NCBI RefSeq assembly: GCF_037414475.1
Contig: NZ_CP147913.1
Coordinates: forward strand, 558,001-622,000
From: Myxococcus stipitatus
Lineage (GTDB): Bacteria; Myxococcota; Myxococcia; Myxococcales; Myxococcaceae
Direction of reading: 5' to 3'
DNA length: 64,000 nt
Part shown: positions 1 to 7,848 of the stretch, in pieces
How the letters are laid out: every line of letters begins with the position of its first letter
Numbering within the stretch: position 1 is the first letter of the stretch
Notes under the pieces: generated by a model
What the model saw: only the letters and a program-made list of their open reading frames with translations
The model's database searches: none
What the model was told of the DNA's origin: nothing
Position numbers and translations under genes: made by a program

Positions 1-1
1 G

Positions 2-97
2 GGCGGTGCGCACCACGGGCACGGCGCTCATGGTCATGACCACGGGCACGACGCGCATGGGCTGCCGTCCCATGCCAGCGCGGCGTCCTCGCACTAG
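2..97 (+). CDS. 3' end of an upstream complex I gene (probable nuoH), partial
   Basis: The window opens inside a reading frame that ends at the TAG at 95-97. Only 31 residues are visible, and they are extremely rich in His, Gly and Ala (HHGHGAHGHDHGHDAHG) before ending ASSH. No conserved domain lies in the visible part. NuoI starts 31 bases downstream on the same strand, so the most likely identity is the preceding complex I subunit, usually the membrane subunit NuoH. NuoG cannot be excluded. The His-rich tail resembles the one at the end of NuoI. The identity is inferred from position only. Confidence 0.5.
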   Translation, partial: GGAHHGHGAHGHDHGHDAHGLPSHASAASSH

Positions 98-128
98 GCC
101 CTAGGCAACCGGGAATCGAGACACCACC

Positions 129-902
129 ATGGCCATCAAGGTTACCAAGGACCCCCGCACGGACGTTCGCGAGCGGATGTACATCCCGAATCTGCTGCAC
201 GGGCTGGCCATCACCACGCGGCACTTCTTCCGCAACCTCTTCGGGACGCGAGACACGAACACTCAGGTGTTGGACCGCACGGGCACCAACCTGATGACGA
301 CGGTGGAGTACCCGGAAGAGAAGCCCATCTATCCGGAGGGCTACCGGGGTCTGCACCGGCTGGTTCCGCGCGAGGACGGCAAGCCGCGCTGCGTGGCTTG
401 CTACATGTGCGCGACCATCTGCCCGGCGCAGTGCATCTACATCGAGGCGGGTGAGTACGAGGAGACGGACGCGGAAGGCGAGTCGCGCGTCATCGAGAAG
501 TACCCCACCCAGTTCGTCATCGACGAGCTGCGCTGCATCGTGTGTGGCCTGTGCGTAGACGCGTGCCCGAAGGACGCCATCCGCATGGACACGTACATGC
601 ACACGCCGTCCGAGTACACGCGGCAGAACTTCGTCTACGACATCCCCAAGCTGCTCAAGGGGCCGCCGGTCTCCCATCCGTCGGACCCGTGGAACAAGCG
701 TGAGGGCTCCGAGGAGCCGCACCACGTCCACAAGGAGGCCCACACGCGCATTGGCGAGGGCCTGGTGCAGCTCAAGACGCCGCAGCTGGGCGCGGGCCAT
801 GGCCACCATGACCACGGCGCACACGGCAAGGCCGCCGTGGCGCACGGCCAGACGGTGGTGACGCAGCAGGGTCCCATCCAGGTGACGAAGTTCCTCAAGT
901 AG
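129..902 (+). CDS. nuoI: NADH-quinone oxidoreductase subunit I (NuoI)
   Basis: This is the 2x[4Fe-4S] ferredoxin-like subunit of respiratory complex I. It passes electrons from the peripheral arm toward the quinone site at the cytoplasmic face of the membrane. Both cluster motifs are present: [12 protein letters not shown] (Cys 88, 91, 94, 98) and [12 protein letters not shown] (Cys 136, 139, 142, 146). At 257 residues it is longer than typical NuoI (about 160-180). The extra length is mostly a C-terminal tail after residue 190 that includes a His-rich block ([11 protein letters not shown]). The upstream gene in the operon ends in a similar tail. A GC-rich hairpin follows the stop, so this may be the last gene of its transcript. 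Confidence 0.96.
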   Translation: MAIKVTKDPRTDVRERMYIPNLLHGLAITTRHFFRNLFGTRDTNTQVLDRTGTNLMTTVEYPEEKPIYPEGYRGLHRLVPREDGKPRCVACYMCATICPAQCIYIEAGEYEETDAEGESRVIEKYPTQFVIDELRCIVCGLCVDACPKDAIRMDTYMHTPSEYTRQNFVYDIPKLLKGPPVSHPSDPWNKREGSEEPHHVHKEAHTRIGEGLVQLKTPQLGAGHGHHDHGAHGKAAVAHGQTVVTQQGPIQVTKFLK

Positions 903-932
903 CGCCCTTCGCGCCTCCCAGGCTTGTCGATG

Positions 933-970
933 CCGGCCCGTCTCCCGCTCCCCAGCGGCAGGCGGGCCGG
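933..970 (+). terminator. Hairpin after nuoI, probable terminator
   Basis: The outer arms CCGGCCCG (933-940) and CGGGCCGG (963-970) pair perfectly, and an inner CCGCT/AGCGG stem lies between them. No clear T-tract follows, only GTCGTTTCGG. Its place 31 bases after the nuoI stop supports transcription termination. The missing T-run lowers certainty. Confidence 0.45.
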
Positions 971-1139
971 AGTCGTTTCGGGGGGTGGGTGATGACGTTG
1001 CAGCTCTTCAATGGGCCTGGTGTCTGACAGCCGGGCTTCCGTCCCAGGGACGGCGAGGAGTGCGGCCGGGCACTCGGCGCCAGGGGCCGCCGGCTTTTGT
1101 TCGGGACGCGGACTCCGTAGGGTGGGTGGTGTCTTGTCG

Positions 1140-1508
1140 ATGAAGCGCTACCGCTTGTCTGTGTGCAAGGGGTCGACCTGCAAGGCCGGCGGCGCGGACG
1201 CCGTGTATGCGACGGCTCGGGAGGCGCTGACGGAGCAGGGACTGGTGCCGCGCTGCGAGCTCTACCGCGGCGGCTGCTATGGCTTCTGCCACATGGGTCC
1301 CAACGTGGTGGTCCGCGAGGAGACTGGACGAAAGAGAGACCCGCTCTCCCCCGAGGACTACCAACTCATGGGCTGGGAGGGAGAGGTGTACTACTCGGAG
1401 ATGACGCCGGAGAAGATGCGCCGCGTGGTGGCCGAGCACGTCGCCCAGGACGCTCCCGTGCAGGAGTTCTTCGGCCAGCCGGATACGCCCGCTCCGGACG
1501 ACGACTGA
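1140..1508 (+). CDS. (2Fe-2S) ferredoxin, thioredoxin-like fold
   Basis: A 122-residue protein resembling the thioredoxin-fold [2Fe-2S] ferredoxins related to NuoE and Shethna-type ferredoxins. Cluster ligands are visible as CKGSTC (Cys 9 and 14, spacing x4) near the N-terminus and GGCYGFC (spacing x3) in the middle, the usual CxnC...CxxxC arrangement. It is probably a soluble electron carrier; its partner is unknown. The frame stays open to 1011, but the residues before MKRYRLSVC look non-coding, so the ATG at 1140 is taken as the start. It follows the nuo genes on the same strand after a hairpin, so it may be a separate transcript. The C-terminus is acidic (APDDD). Confidence 0.85.
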   Translation: MKRYRLSVCKGSTCKAGGADAVYATAREALTEQGLVPRCELYRGGCYGFCHMGPNVVVREETGRKRDPLSPEDYQLMGWEGEVYYSEMTPEKMRRVVAEHVAQDAPVQEFFGQPDTPAPDDD

Positions 1509-1531
1509 GGCGAAGGCGCGGCGCGGCTTCG

Positions 1532-1904
1532 CTCAGACGGCAGCGCGTCGCCATCGCCGTTCACGCCATCCCTCTCGCGGGCGATGCAATGTGCCTGGCG
1601 GGCCACGTAGACGGCGGAGGCATGCGTCTTGAGTCTTCACCCTGCTCCGCTTGAGCGGTGGCAGGGGCCGGCGCGGCATCGTCCTCGCAGTGCACGCCAT
1701 CCCAGCCAACTCCGCGGCGTGACGATGAAATGCGCGCGCAGCAGGCCACGCAGACGGCGGAGGCACGAGTCTTGGGTCTTCACCCTGCTCCACTCAGGCG
1801 GCGGCAGGGGTCGGCGCGACGTCGTCCTCGCCGTGCACACCATCCCAGTCGGCTCCCGGCGGCGTGACGATGTATCGCGCGCAGCGGGCCACATAGACGG
1901 CGGA
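1532..1904. repeat. Degenerate tandem copies of the 3' end of the adjacent cyclase gene, period 143 bp
   Basis: The motif AGACGGCGGA occurs at 1609, 1752 and 1895, exactly 143 bases apart, with similar flanks each time. The copy at about 1762-1904 is the living 3' end of the minus-strand cyclase gene. The copies at about 1619-1761 and 1532-1618 lie beyond its stop and have drifted; the outermost is shortened and ends at a TCA (1533-1535) matching the true stop TCA at 1794-1796. Read on the minus strand, the middle copy still spells DWDGVHGEDD as GWDGVHCEDD. This is best explained by serial tandem duplication of a gene end followed by decay. Apart from these copies, no gene was seen in 1509-1793. 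Confidence 0.85.
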
Positions 1905-4397
1905 GACGGGGTCCTTGAAGGTGATGGCGGAGCGCTCGAAGAGCGCGTGTGCTTCGGCGAAGCGGCGCTGGTGGTAGGCCGACAGGGCCTGTGCATGAAG
2001 CGTGAGCTGCTCCTGCTGCGGCGCCGAAAGGTCGCCCTTGCGCCCCACGAGTTCGTGCACGCGCAGCGGTTCCCCCCTCCCCTTCAAGCGGACCCGGTCC
2101 ACCTCGCGGAAGACGTAGTTGTCGCCCGCGAGCGACACGGTGCCATCGCCCACCAGCACGTAGGTGCCATACACCTTGTTGAGCGACTCCAGCCGGGCCG
2201 CCAACCCCACCGCGTCTCCGAGCACGGTGTAGTTGGACTTCAGCTCGCTGCCCATGTCGCCCACCACCACCTCGCCGGTGTCCACTCCCGCGCGGAAGCT
2301 CAAGCGACGGCCGTACTTCTTCTCCCAGGCGTCCTGCTTGTCGGCCAGCACCGCGCGCATCTTGAGCGCGGCCTCACAAGCCAGGTGCGCGTGGCGCTCG
2401 GTGCGCACCGGCGCGCCCCAGAACGCCATCACCGAGTCGCCGATGTACTTGTCCACCTGCCCCGCCGTCGAGCGAACCACCGCCGCCATCTCCAACAGGT
2501 ACTCGTTGAAGAGGCTCACGAGCTGCTCGGGCGTCATGCCCTCGGAGAGCCGGGCGAAGCCCTCGATGTCGCAGACGTACACGGACATGCGCCGGCGCTC
2601 GGGCCGCATCAGGCTCAAGTCCCGAGTCACCAATCGAGCCACCTCCGGACTGACGTAGCGGCCCAACGCCAACTGCACGAAGTCGCGAATCTGCTGCTCG
2701 TTGCGGAACGCGTACACCGTGGTGACGGCGAACGCGCCCACCATGGCCAGGAGCGGCCCCGCCATCGCCACCCACAGCCGCTGTTCGATGAAGACGTAGA
2801 GGGCCGCCGCCGTGTAGCCCGCGCCCGCGAGCCCCAACCCGCTCAGGTACAGCACCACGCCGCGCACGGAGCGCAGGAGGAAACTGAGTGACAGCGCGAG
2901 GAACGCGCCCAGGAAGGCGAGCCCCATCGTGAGCGCCAGGTCATAGTCCTCGGGCGCCCGGGTGATGCCTTCCGAGCGGAGGATGTTGGCCAGGGCCTGC
3001 CCCAGGATGGCCCCGCCCGGTGTCTCCAGGCCGATGGGCGTGGGCCGCAGATGCCCCGACTCTCCCGCCGTGCGCGTGAGCACGACGGTGCGGCCTTCCA
3101 GGTCATTGTCGAAACGCGCGGGGCGCTCATCCGCCACGTCGAAGACGTTGAGCAGCACGTTCCACGCGCGAATGGAGCGGGACAATGAGCCGCGAGAGCC
3201 TCGCCCCGCGGTGGGTGCATCCCAGCGCATCAAGCTGAAGCCCGACGCGTCCATCGGCACCGAGTACACGTCCCCGATGTGCAGCCGCCCGTCCGCGTAG
3301 CGAAGCACCTGCGTGTTGGCCAGCCGCATCGCCGCCGCCAGCGGGAGCGACGGCAGGATGTGGCGGCCATCCCGGGCCGAATAGGCCACCAGATGCGGAA
3401 TGCCTCGCACCACTCCGTCCGGGTCCGCGGAGAGGGTCGCCGCGCCGTAGCCCGCACCACCGCCCAGAAGCGGCGCCACCGGGTGCAGGAGCTGGCGCAC
3501 CTCCACGAGCCGCGCCGGGTCCAGCCCCTCCACATGGACCTCCGCCAGGGAGATGAAGAGGTCCGTGGCGCCCATGCGGAACGTGTCGTCCGAGGCCCGC
3601 CGCTCCGCGATGGTGGCTCCGGACACGCCGAGCCTCGAGCCCAGCTCGCGCGCGTCCGCCTCATCCGTGGCGCCGCCCCAGACCTCCACCTGGCTGCCCG
3701 CGGGCATGACGTAGGCGGGCCGCTGCACCGCGAGCACGGACTGGGCGCGCGCATGGGCCTCGGGGGGGCTGGGGAACGTGCCCACCTTCACGCGGAACGG
3801 CCAGAGCCGGCTCGCGGGAGGCATCACCCGTGAGCCCTGGGACTCCCAGGAGAACGACAGCAGCGCCTTGCCCGACTCACGCACCAGCAACTCGCGGAAC
3901 GCGGCATCGTCGCTGGAGATGGCGCCCGGAGACAGCTTCGGATTCACACAGGCATTGGGGCTCAACTCGGGGAACGGCAGGTCCAGGAGGACCAGCAGCG
4001 CGCCCTCCTCCAGGAGCCGGTGAGCCATGGCGCCCACCAGTTGCCGAGGCCACGGCTGGGTGGCCACTCCAGGACGGTCATCCTGGCGGGCCTCGGCGAG
4101 TGTCTCGTCGTCGATGGCGACCACCACGGCCTCGTCCGGCCGCTCCGAGCGCGCGCCCAGTTCCAGCACCCGCCAGTCGTAGGTGCGCCGCTCCAGCCCA
4201 TCCAGCCAGTCCCGCCCGGCCTCCACCAGAGCCGACGGCCCCCACCCTGACGACTCGCCTCGAAGCGCGCCGAACTGGGGCGCCCGCAGATACACGAGGA
4301 GCCCCAGCACACAGCCGAAGAAGACGGCCATCGCCAGAGAGAAGCCAAGCCGCTTGAAGAAGCGCCGGCTCGCGGAATGAACGCGGTGTCCTTGCAC
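1794..4397 (-). CDS. CHASE2-sensor class III adenylate/guanylate cyclase
   Basis: A membrane cyclase of 867 residues. The order is: N-terminal membrane segment (about 19-37), a large extracytoplasmic CHASE2 sensor region (about 50-490), three or so hydrophobic segments (about 505-590), a class III cyclase domain (about 610-770) and a short C-terminal TPR-like region. Metal-binding Asp residues appear in VYVCDIEGF and GDSVMAFWGAP, and the purine-specifying Lys in DKYIGDS, which favours ATP. One key residue is missing: the usual NLAAR motif reads GLAAR within LGDAVGLAARLE, so the transition-state Asn is Gly. The start is a GTG. The 3' end has been duplicated downstream. It probably makes cAMP from an external signal, but activity is uncertain. 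Confidence 0.9.
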   Translation of the reverse strand: MQGHRVHSASRRFFKRLGFSLAMAVFFGCVLGLLVYLRAPQFGALRGESSGWGPSALVEAGRDWLDGLERRTYDWRVLELGARSERPDEAVVVAIDDETLAEARQDDRPGVATQPWPRQLVGAMAHRLLEEGALLVLLDLPFPELSPNACVNPKLSPGAISSDDAAFRELLVRESGKALLSFSWESQGSRVMPPASRLWPFRVKVGTFPSPPEAHARAQSVLAVQRPAYVMPAGSQVEVWGGATDEADARELGSRLGVSGATIAERRASDDTFRMGATDLFISLAEVHVEGLDPARLVEVRQLLHPVAPLLGGGAGYGAATLSADPDGVVRGIPHLVAYSARDGRHILPSLPLAAAMRLANTQVLRYADGRLHIGDVYSVPMDASGFSLMRWDAPTAGRGSRGSLSRSIRAWNVLLNVFDVADERPARFDNDLEGRTVVLTRTAGESGHLRPTPIGLETPGGAILGQALANILRSEGITRAPEDYDLALTMGLAFLGAFLALSLSFLLRSVRGVVLYLSGLGLAGAGYTAAALYVFIEQRLWVAMAGPLLAMVGAFAVTTVYAFRNEQQIRDFVQLALGRYVSPEVARLVTRDLSLMRPERRRMSVYVCDIEGFARLSEGMTPEQLVSLFNEYLLEMAAVVRSTAGQVDKYIGDSVMAFWGAPVRTERHAHLACEAALKMRAVLADKQDAWEKKYGRRLSFRAGVDTGEVVVGDMGSELKSNYTVLGDAVGLAARLESLNKVYGTYVLVGDGTVSLAGDNYVFREVDRVRLKGRGEPLRVHELVGRKGDLSAPQQEQLTLHAQALSAYHQRRFAEAHALFERSAITFKDPVSAVYVARCARYIVTPPGADWDGVHGEDDVAPTPAAA

Positions 4398-4492
4398 GGG
4401 TGACCCGAGAATACCCCGAGTCGCCGAGTGCGCGGGGCTTGTCGCGCACGCCTGCTATGCTTCGCGGACTCGCAGCAACCAGGGAAATCCCC

Positions 4493-5365
4493 ATGAAACG
4501 CGTCCTCTTGTCCACCGCGCTCTCCGCCCTCTTCCTCGCCCCTCTGGCGTGTGACTTGGAGAAGACCGGCCAGCAGCTCACCGCCGACCACGTGATGGTC
4601 GGCACCCTCCTGGCCACCCCCGAGGTGGAGGTCTTCCCGCTGGCCCTCGCGGGCTTCGACGCTGGCACCCAGGTTCCGGATGCGGGCGGCGCCGTCATCT
4701 CCCTGCCCGCCCAGACGGCGGCGCTCATCTTCATCGGCTCCAAGAACGGCGAGAACTCGCAGCCCTCGGGTGTCGCGGGAGCGAAGGCCACGCTTCAGCC
4801 CGTGGGTGGACAGGCCACCGCGCTGCACGAGGACGGCTCGGGGAGCTACAGCCGCACCAACGTGGCGGGTAGTGACCCGGAGCTGGCGTATCAGTCCGGC
4901 GCCACGTACCAGTTCATCGCCGCCCGGAATGGGACGCGGTATGTCGGCCAGGTCGACGACGCGCCCGTGCAGGAGAAGATTGCCCAGTTCCACCCCGCCA
5001 AGGGCTTCGTCGAGCACCCTGCGGGGACTCCGCTGGCGTTCGACCGCGCGGCGGTGCCGGGCAACAAGGAGCGCACGCTCGGCTTCGTCACCGTGGTGCC
5101 GTTGAGCTCGGACGGCGAGAAGGGCGACCCCACCTACTCCACCATGCCCACCACGCCCATGGAGTTCCTCCAGCTCGTCGCCATGCCGGGCACCTACCGT
5201 GAGGCGCGCATCACCATTCCGGGCTCGGCCTTCTTGAGGGCCAACCAGACCTATCTCGTCATCTTCAACTCGGTGCGGCTGGGCGGCGCCGAGTCCGACA
5301 ACCTGTTCATCGGCAGCGCGCTGCTCGCGGGCATCGCGGACGTGGGCATCATCCGGACGCACTGA
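4493..5365 (+). CDS. Secreted lipoprotein of unknown function
   Basis: A 290-residue protein with a clear lipoprotein signal peptide: basic MKR, a hydrophobic core and the lipobox LAPLAC with Cys 20. The mature part is polar and Gly/Ala/Thr-rich, with no domain I can name. It should be anchored to the inner or outer membrane. The open frame extends upstream to 4400, but the ATG at 4493 opens the signal peptide and is preceded by CAGGG, so it is preferred. An extended -10-like TGCTATGCT lies at 4453-4461. It is divergent from the cyclase gene, and a bidirectional hairpin separates it from the next gene. Confidence 0.8.
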   Translation: MKRVLLSTALSALFLAPLACDLEKTGQQLTADHVMVGTLLATPEVEVFPLALAGFDAGTQVPDAGGAVISLPAQTAALIFIGSKNGENSQPSGVAGAKATLQPVGGQATALHEDGSGSYSRTNVAGSDPELAYQSGATYQFIAARNGTRYVGQVDDAPVQEKIAQFHPAKGFVEHPAGTPLAFDRAAVPGNKERTLGFVTVVPLSSDGEKGDPTYSTMPTTPMEFLQLVAMPGTYREARITIPGSAFLRANQTYLVIFNSVRLGGAESDNLFIGSALLAGIADVGIIRTH

Positions 5366-5404
5366 GCCTGGCCTCGGAGGGCCTCGGGCCTTCCCGGGCA
5401 CACT

Positions 5405-5431
5405 CCGCCGCGCGAGGTCCCCGCGCGGCGG
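5405..5431. terminator. Hairpin between convergent genes
   Basis: A perfect 10-bp stem, CCGCCGCGCG (5405-5414) with CGCGCGGCGG (5422-5431), and a 7-base loop. It lies between the ends of two converging genes (stops at 5365 and 5438). There is no T-tract on either strand. A bidirectional terminator is the likely role. Confidence 0.5.
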
Positions 5432-5437
5432 CGGGGC

Positions 5438-6355
5438 TCATCCGGGTTCGATGTCCAACTCGATGCGCCCCGCCAGCTTGAGGCGGAGCAGGTGGCCGGC
5501 GAACCGCTCTGCCTCCTCTCGGCCGAGGACATTGCGGAACGCCGTCCCCTCGGCGACTTCCACCTCCAGCACGGCGCCGCGCTGGAGGAGCCGGAAGAAG
5601 TCCTCCCCGCCACCGGGCCGGGGAACGGACAGCGGCAACATCCCCTTCAACGGAAGCACGTCCTTCGCCGCACGCACGAGCTCCACGAGCGCCTGGGCAT
5701 CCGGACGCACGTGCTCGCGAGCCACGCCTTCATCCGGATAGAGCGGCGCGGGGGCCAACGACACATCCTCCGTGGAGTCGTCGAGGAGGAAGCCATACCG
5801 CGACGGAATCCGCCCGGCGAACAGCATGCACAGCAACACGGGGGTATCCCCCGTCACGCGCTCCACATGGAGGATGGAACGCTCCGCCCCCACGCGGCGC
5901 AGCAACAGCGTGAGGTGGGGACGCTGAACCGAGAGGTGCCGCTGGACGCGGTCCTTCAACGTGGCGCGAATCTCCTCGAACGCCGCGGAGTAACCCGCCT
6001 CCGACTCCGCTTCGCTCGCGGCCAGCGCCTCGCGTGTCTTGGACAGCCGCGCCTCGGCCTCGCGCAGGAAGTCCCCCGCGGAGGCCTGCGCAGGAACCAG
6101 GCCCGGCGAGTCGGACGTCACGGACTCCAGCCCCGCGGCGCGCACGGCCCCCAGGAGGAAGGTGCCCTGCTGGTCCAACCGCTCTTTCTCCTCGCGGAAC
6201 CGCGCGACCGAGGCGGCGTGCTCCAGCTTCAACTCCAACCAGGCCTCATAGCCGGACTCGAGCGTCTCCAGCGCACGCAGACGCGCGAGCGCCGCCTCCG
6301 GCCCCGCGGCCGTTCCCACGGGCCCCAACGCCCCACCCTTCGTCGACTCACTCAC
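5438..6355 (-). CDS. Conserved hypothetical coiled-coil protein
   Basis: No family recognised. From the GTG at 6355 (VSESTKGG) the protein has 305 residues. The frame is open to 6493, but the extra residues are Pro/Arg-rich and look non-coding. The N-terminal half is rich in Ala, Glu and Leu with heptad-like stretches (ARLRALETLESGYEAWLEL, KTREALAASEAESEAG), suggesting long helices or coiled coil. The C-terminal half looks globular, with alternating strands and helices. No signal peptide or membrane segment is present, so it is probably cytoplasmic. It converges on the lipoprotein gene and may be the last of the minus-strand genes here. Confidence 0.6.
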   Translation of the reverse strand: MSESTKGGALGPVGTAAGPEAALARLRALETLESGYEAWLELKLEHAASVARFREEKERLDQQGTFLLGAVRAAGLESVTSDSPGLVPAQASAGDFLREAEARLSKTREALAASEAESEAGYSAAFEEIRATLKDRVQRHLSVQRPHLTLLLRRVGAERSILHVERVTGDTPVLLCMLFAGRIPSRYGFLLDDSTEDVSLAPAPLYPDEGVAREHVRPDAQALVELVRAAKDVLPLKGMLPLSVPRPGGGEDFFRLLQRGAVLEVEVAEGTAFRNVLGREEAERFAGHLLRLKLAGRIELDIEPG

Positions 6356-6537
6356 GGCCGCCGAGTCTACACCCAGCCCAGGTCGAGACCGCCCTCGCTC
6401 GCTTGGAAGTCCACCGACGCGCCGGCTCGGGCCCGAATGCCAGGGCCTCCATCCGACGCCGGCTCGCGGCACGGAGGGAGGCCCTCGCTTCACAACACAC
6501 AGGTCCGCGCCTTACCGCGCGGAGCCTTCACTTCAAC

Positions 6538-6825
6538 TCAAGAGGTCCGGGAGACCGGGCCCCCCTGCGACTGGGCGCCCTCGCCACGCCCCATCGCGTT
6601 CGAGAGGTAGTCCTGGCCCCCCTGCAGCCGGTTGCGCAGGTCGTCTCGCAGTTGGTTGCCCGGCTTGGGCGCGAAGAGCAGCCCCAGGCCCGCGCCCACC
6701 AACAGGCCCGCGGCGAAGGCACCCAGGACCGGAAGGACATCCTCCGCCGCGCTGCGACGGGTCTCCAGGCCGATGAGGTTGAGCAGGTCGTCCTTGTCCA
6801 TCTTCTTGAGGGCGTTCAGGTTCAT
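6538..6825 (-). CDS. YtxH-domain small membrane protein
   Basis: A 95-residue protein starting MNLNALKKMDKDD. It has one hydrophobic Gly-rich segment (VLGAFAAGLLVGAGLGLLF) followed directly by APKPGNQLRDDLRNRL. That is the hallmark of the YtxH family, where a membrane anchor is followed by an amphipathic helix. YtxH-like proteins are linked to general stress; the biochemical role is not known. It lies fourth-to-last in a run of five small same-strand membrane protein genes. The frame is open upstream to 6939, but the ATG at 6825 starts the conserved part. Confidence 0.75.
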   Translation of the reverse strand: MNLNALKKMDKDDLLNLIGLETRRSAAEDVLPVLGAFAAGLLVGAGLGLLFAPKPGNQLRDDLRNRLQGGQDYLSNAMGRGEGAQSQGGPVSRTS

Positions 6826-6880
6826 TCGCGGCTCCAGCGAGGTGCATCCAACGACGTGGGAATGAGAAAGGGAACGCGAG

Positions 6881-7336
6881 CTAGTAGGACGGCGGCCTCG
6901 GCTTGCCCGCCGCGGAGGCATCCGCCGCGGCGGAGCCATCCATCGGCGGAGAAGGTGGCGGGCCCGCCATCCTCCGGCCCGTCTGATAACCCTGGAGGGC
7001 CGTCTCGGCCATCCCCAGCAACTCGTCCTTCACGAACGGCAGTGCCGCCAGCCGCACGCCCAGGCGAAGGATGCGGGCCGTCAGCGGCGTGAAGAGCCCC
7101 CCGCCCAGCACGTAGCCCACGCCGAGCGCCGCCGCCATCATCCCGTACGGATTGCGCTCCACGCGGCCCCGGATGTCCAGCGTCTGCCCCAGGTCATCCA
7201 CCGCGCCCCGCGCATCACTCCAGAGCTGCTGTGCCTCGTTGCCAAGCTGGTCCACTCGCTGCCCGAATCCCGTATCGGAGCCCTGCTCCCGGGATGCGGG
7301 GTCACCATTGCCTGAAGCCCCTGGATAGTTCGTCAT
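6881..7336 (-). CDS. Small membrane protein, YqjD/DUF883-like
   Basis: A 151-residue protein starting MTNYPGASGNGD, with GAGAGGACACTC just upstream as ribosome binding site. A polar helical region (QRVDQLGNEAQQLWSDARG) is followed by NPYGMMAAALGVGYVLGGG, resembling the NP...GxGYxxGG anchor of ElaB/YqjD-type proteins. A second hydrophobic stretch follows, then a Pro/Ala-rich tail. It is probably membrane-associated. It belongs to the cluster of small membrane proteins between 6538 and 8299, which likely act together, perhaps in envelope stress. The family assignment rests on pattern only. Confidence 0.65.
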   Translation of the reverse strand: MTNYPGASGNGDPASREQGSDTGFGQRVDQLGNEAQQLWSDARGAVDDLGQTLDIRGRVERNPYGMMAAALGVGYVLGGGLFTPLTARILRLGVRLAALPFVKDELLGMAETALQGYQTGRRMAGPPPSPPMDGSAAADASAAGKPRPPSY

Positions 7337-7371
7337 GAGTGTCCTCTCCCGTCTGCCGTCCACGGCGCCGC

Positions 7372-7572
7372 TCAGCGGCGCGAGGCGATGCGCCCGATGA
7401 GGAAGCCCACGGCCACGGCCCCCAGCAAGCACGTCCCGGGGTTGGCCCGGATGAAGCTCACCACACGGTTGTTCATGTCCACCAGGTTCTGCCGCGCTTC
7501 ATCGAGCTGCGGCACCACGCGGTCCTGAAGCTGTCGGGCCCGGTCGGCCACCTGCTGCGGATTCATGTCCAT
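7372..7572 (-). CDS. DUF883/ElaB-like tail-anchored small protein
   Basis: A 66-residue protein starting MDMNPQQVADRARQ. It has an amphipathic helix followed by a C-terminal hydrophobic anchor ending GFLIGRIASRR. The NPG...GFLxGxxxSRR ending is the signature of the DUF883 (ElaB/YqjD) family, inner-membrane proteins that in E. coli bind ribosomes in stationary phase. The start at 7572 is chosen because GGAGAGC lies a few bases upstream; a longer frame to 7608 exists. It sits between two other small membrane proteins on the same strand. Confidence 0.75.
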   Translation of the reverse strand: MDMNPQQVADRARQLQDRVVPQLDEARQNLVDMNNRVVSFIRANPGTCLLGAVAVGFLIGRIASRR

Positions 7573-7626
7573 GAAGGTGCTCTCCTCATTCCAGAAGTAA
7601 ACTGCCAATGTCTCGGGCCCGGCCGC

Positions 7627-7848
7627 TCAGCGACGAGAGCCCAGCAAGTAGCCCACCGCGAACGCCGCGCCCACACACGCGTAGGGATGGCGGCGCACCC
7701 ACTCGCGCCAGTCAGCGACGAAGGCCACTTCCTCGCGCAGCTCGCTCACCGAGGTGGCCAGCTCCGCGCGTGTCCTCTCGATGTCCGCGCGCAACATCGC
7801 GCTCGTGCGCGGCCCCAGGGGCTTGGGAGATCCGTTGCTAGCGCCCAT
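7627..7848 (-). CDS. DUF3618-domain small membrane protein
   Basis: A 73-residue protein starting MGASNGSPKPLGPR. The central helix ADIERTRAELATSVSELREE is the conserved DUF3618 pattern (IERTRxxLxxTVxxL). A C-terminal hydrophobic anchor ending VGYLLGSRR follows. Its start overlaps the end of the upstream holin-family gene by 11 bases, indicating translational coupling. DUF3618, DUF883 and holin-like DUF1469 genes are often neighbours in Proteobacteria; their shared role is unknown. Confidence 0.8.
   Translation of the reverse strand: MGASNGSPKPLGPRTSAMLRADIERTRAELATSVSELREEVAFVADWREWVRRHPYACVGAAFAVGYLLGSRR

Noticed and set aside
1533..1793. A separate 86-codon gene on the minus strand after the cyclase.
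   Set aside because: Its sequence is two decayed copies of the cyclase 3' end, partly in the wrong frame, and it lacks a ribosome binding site.
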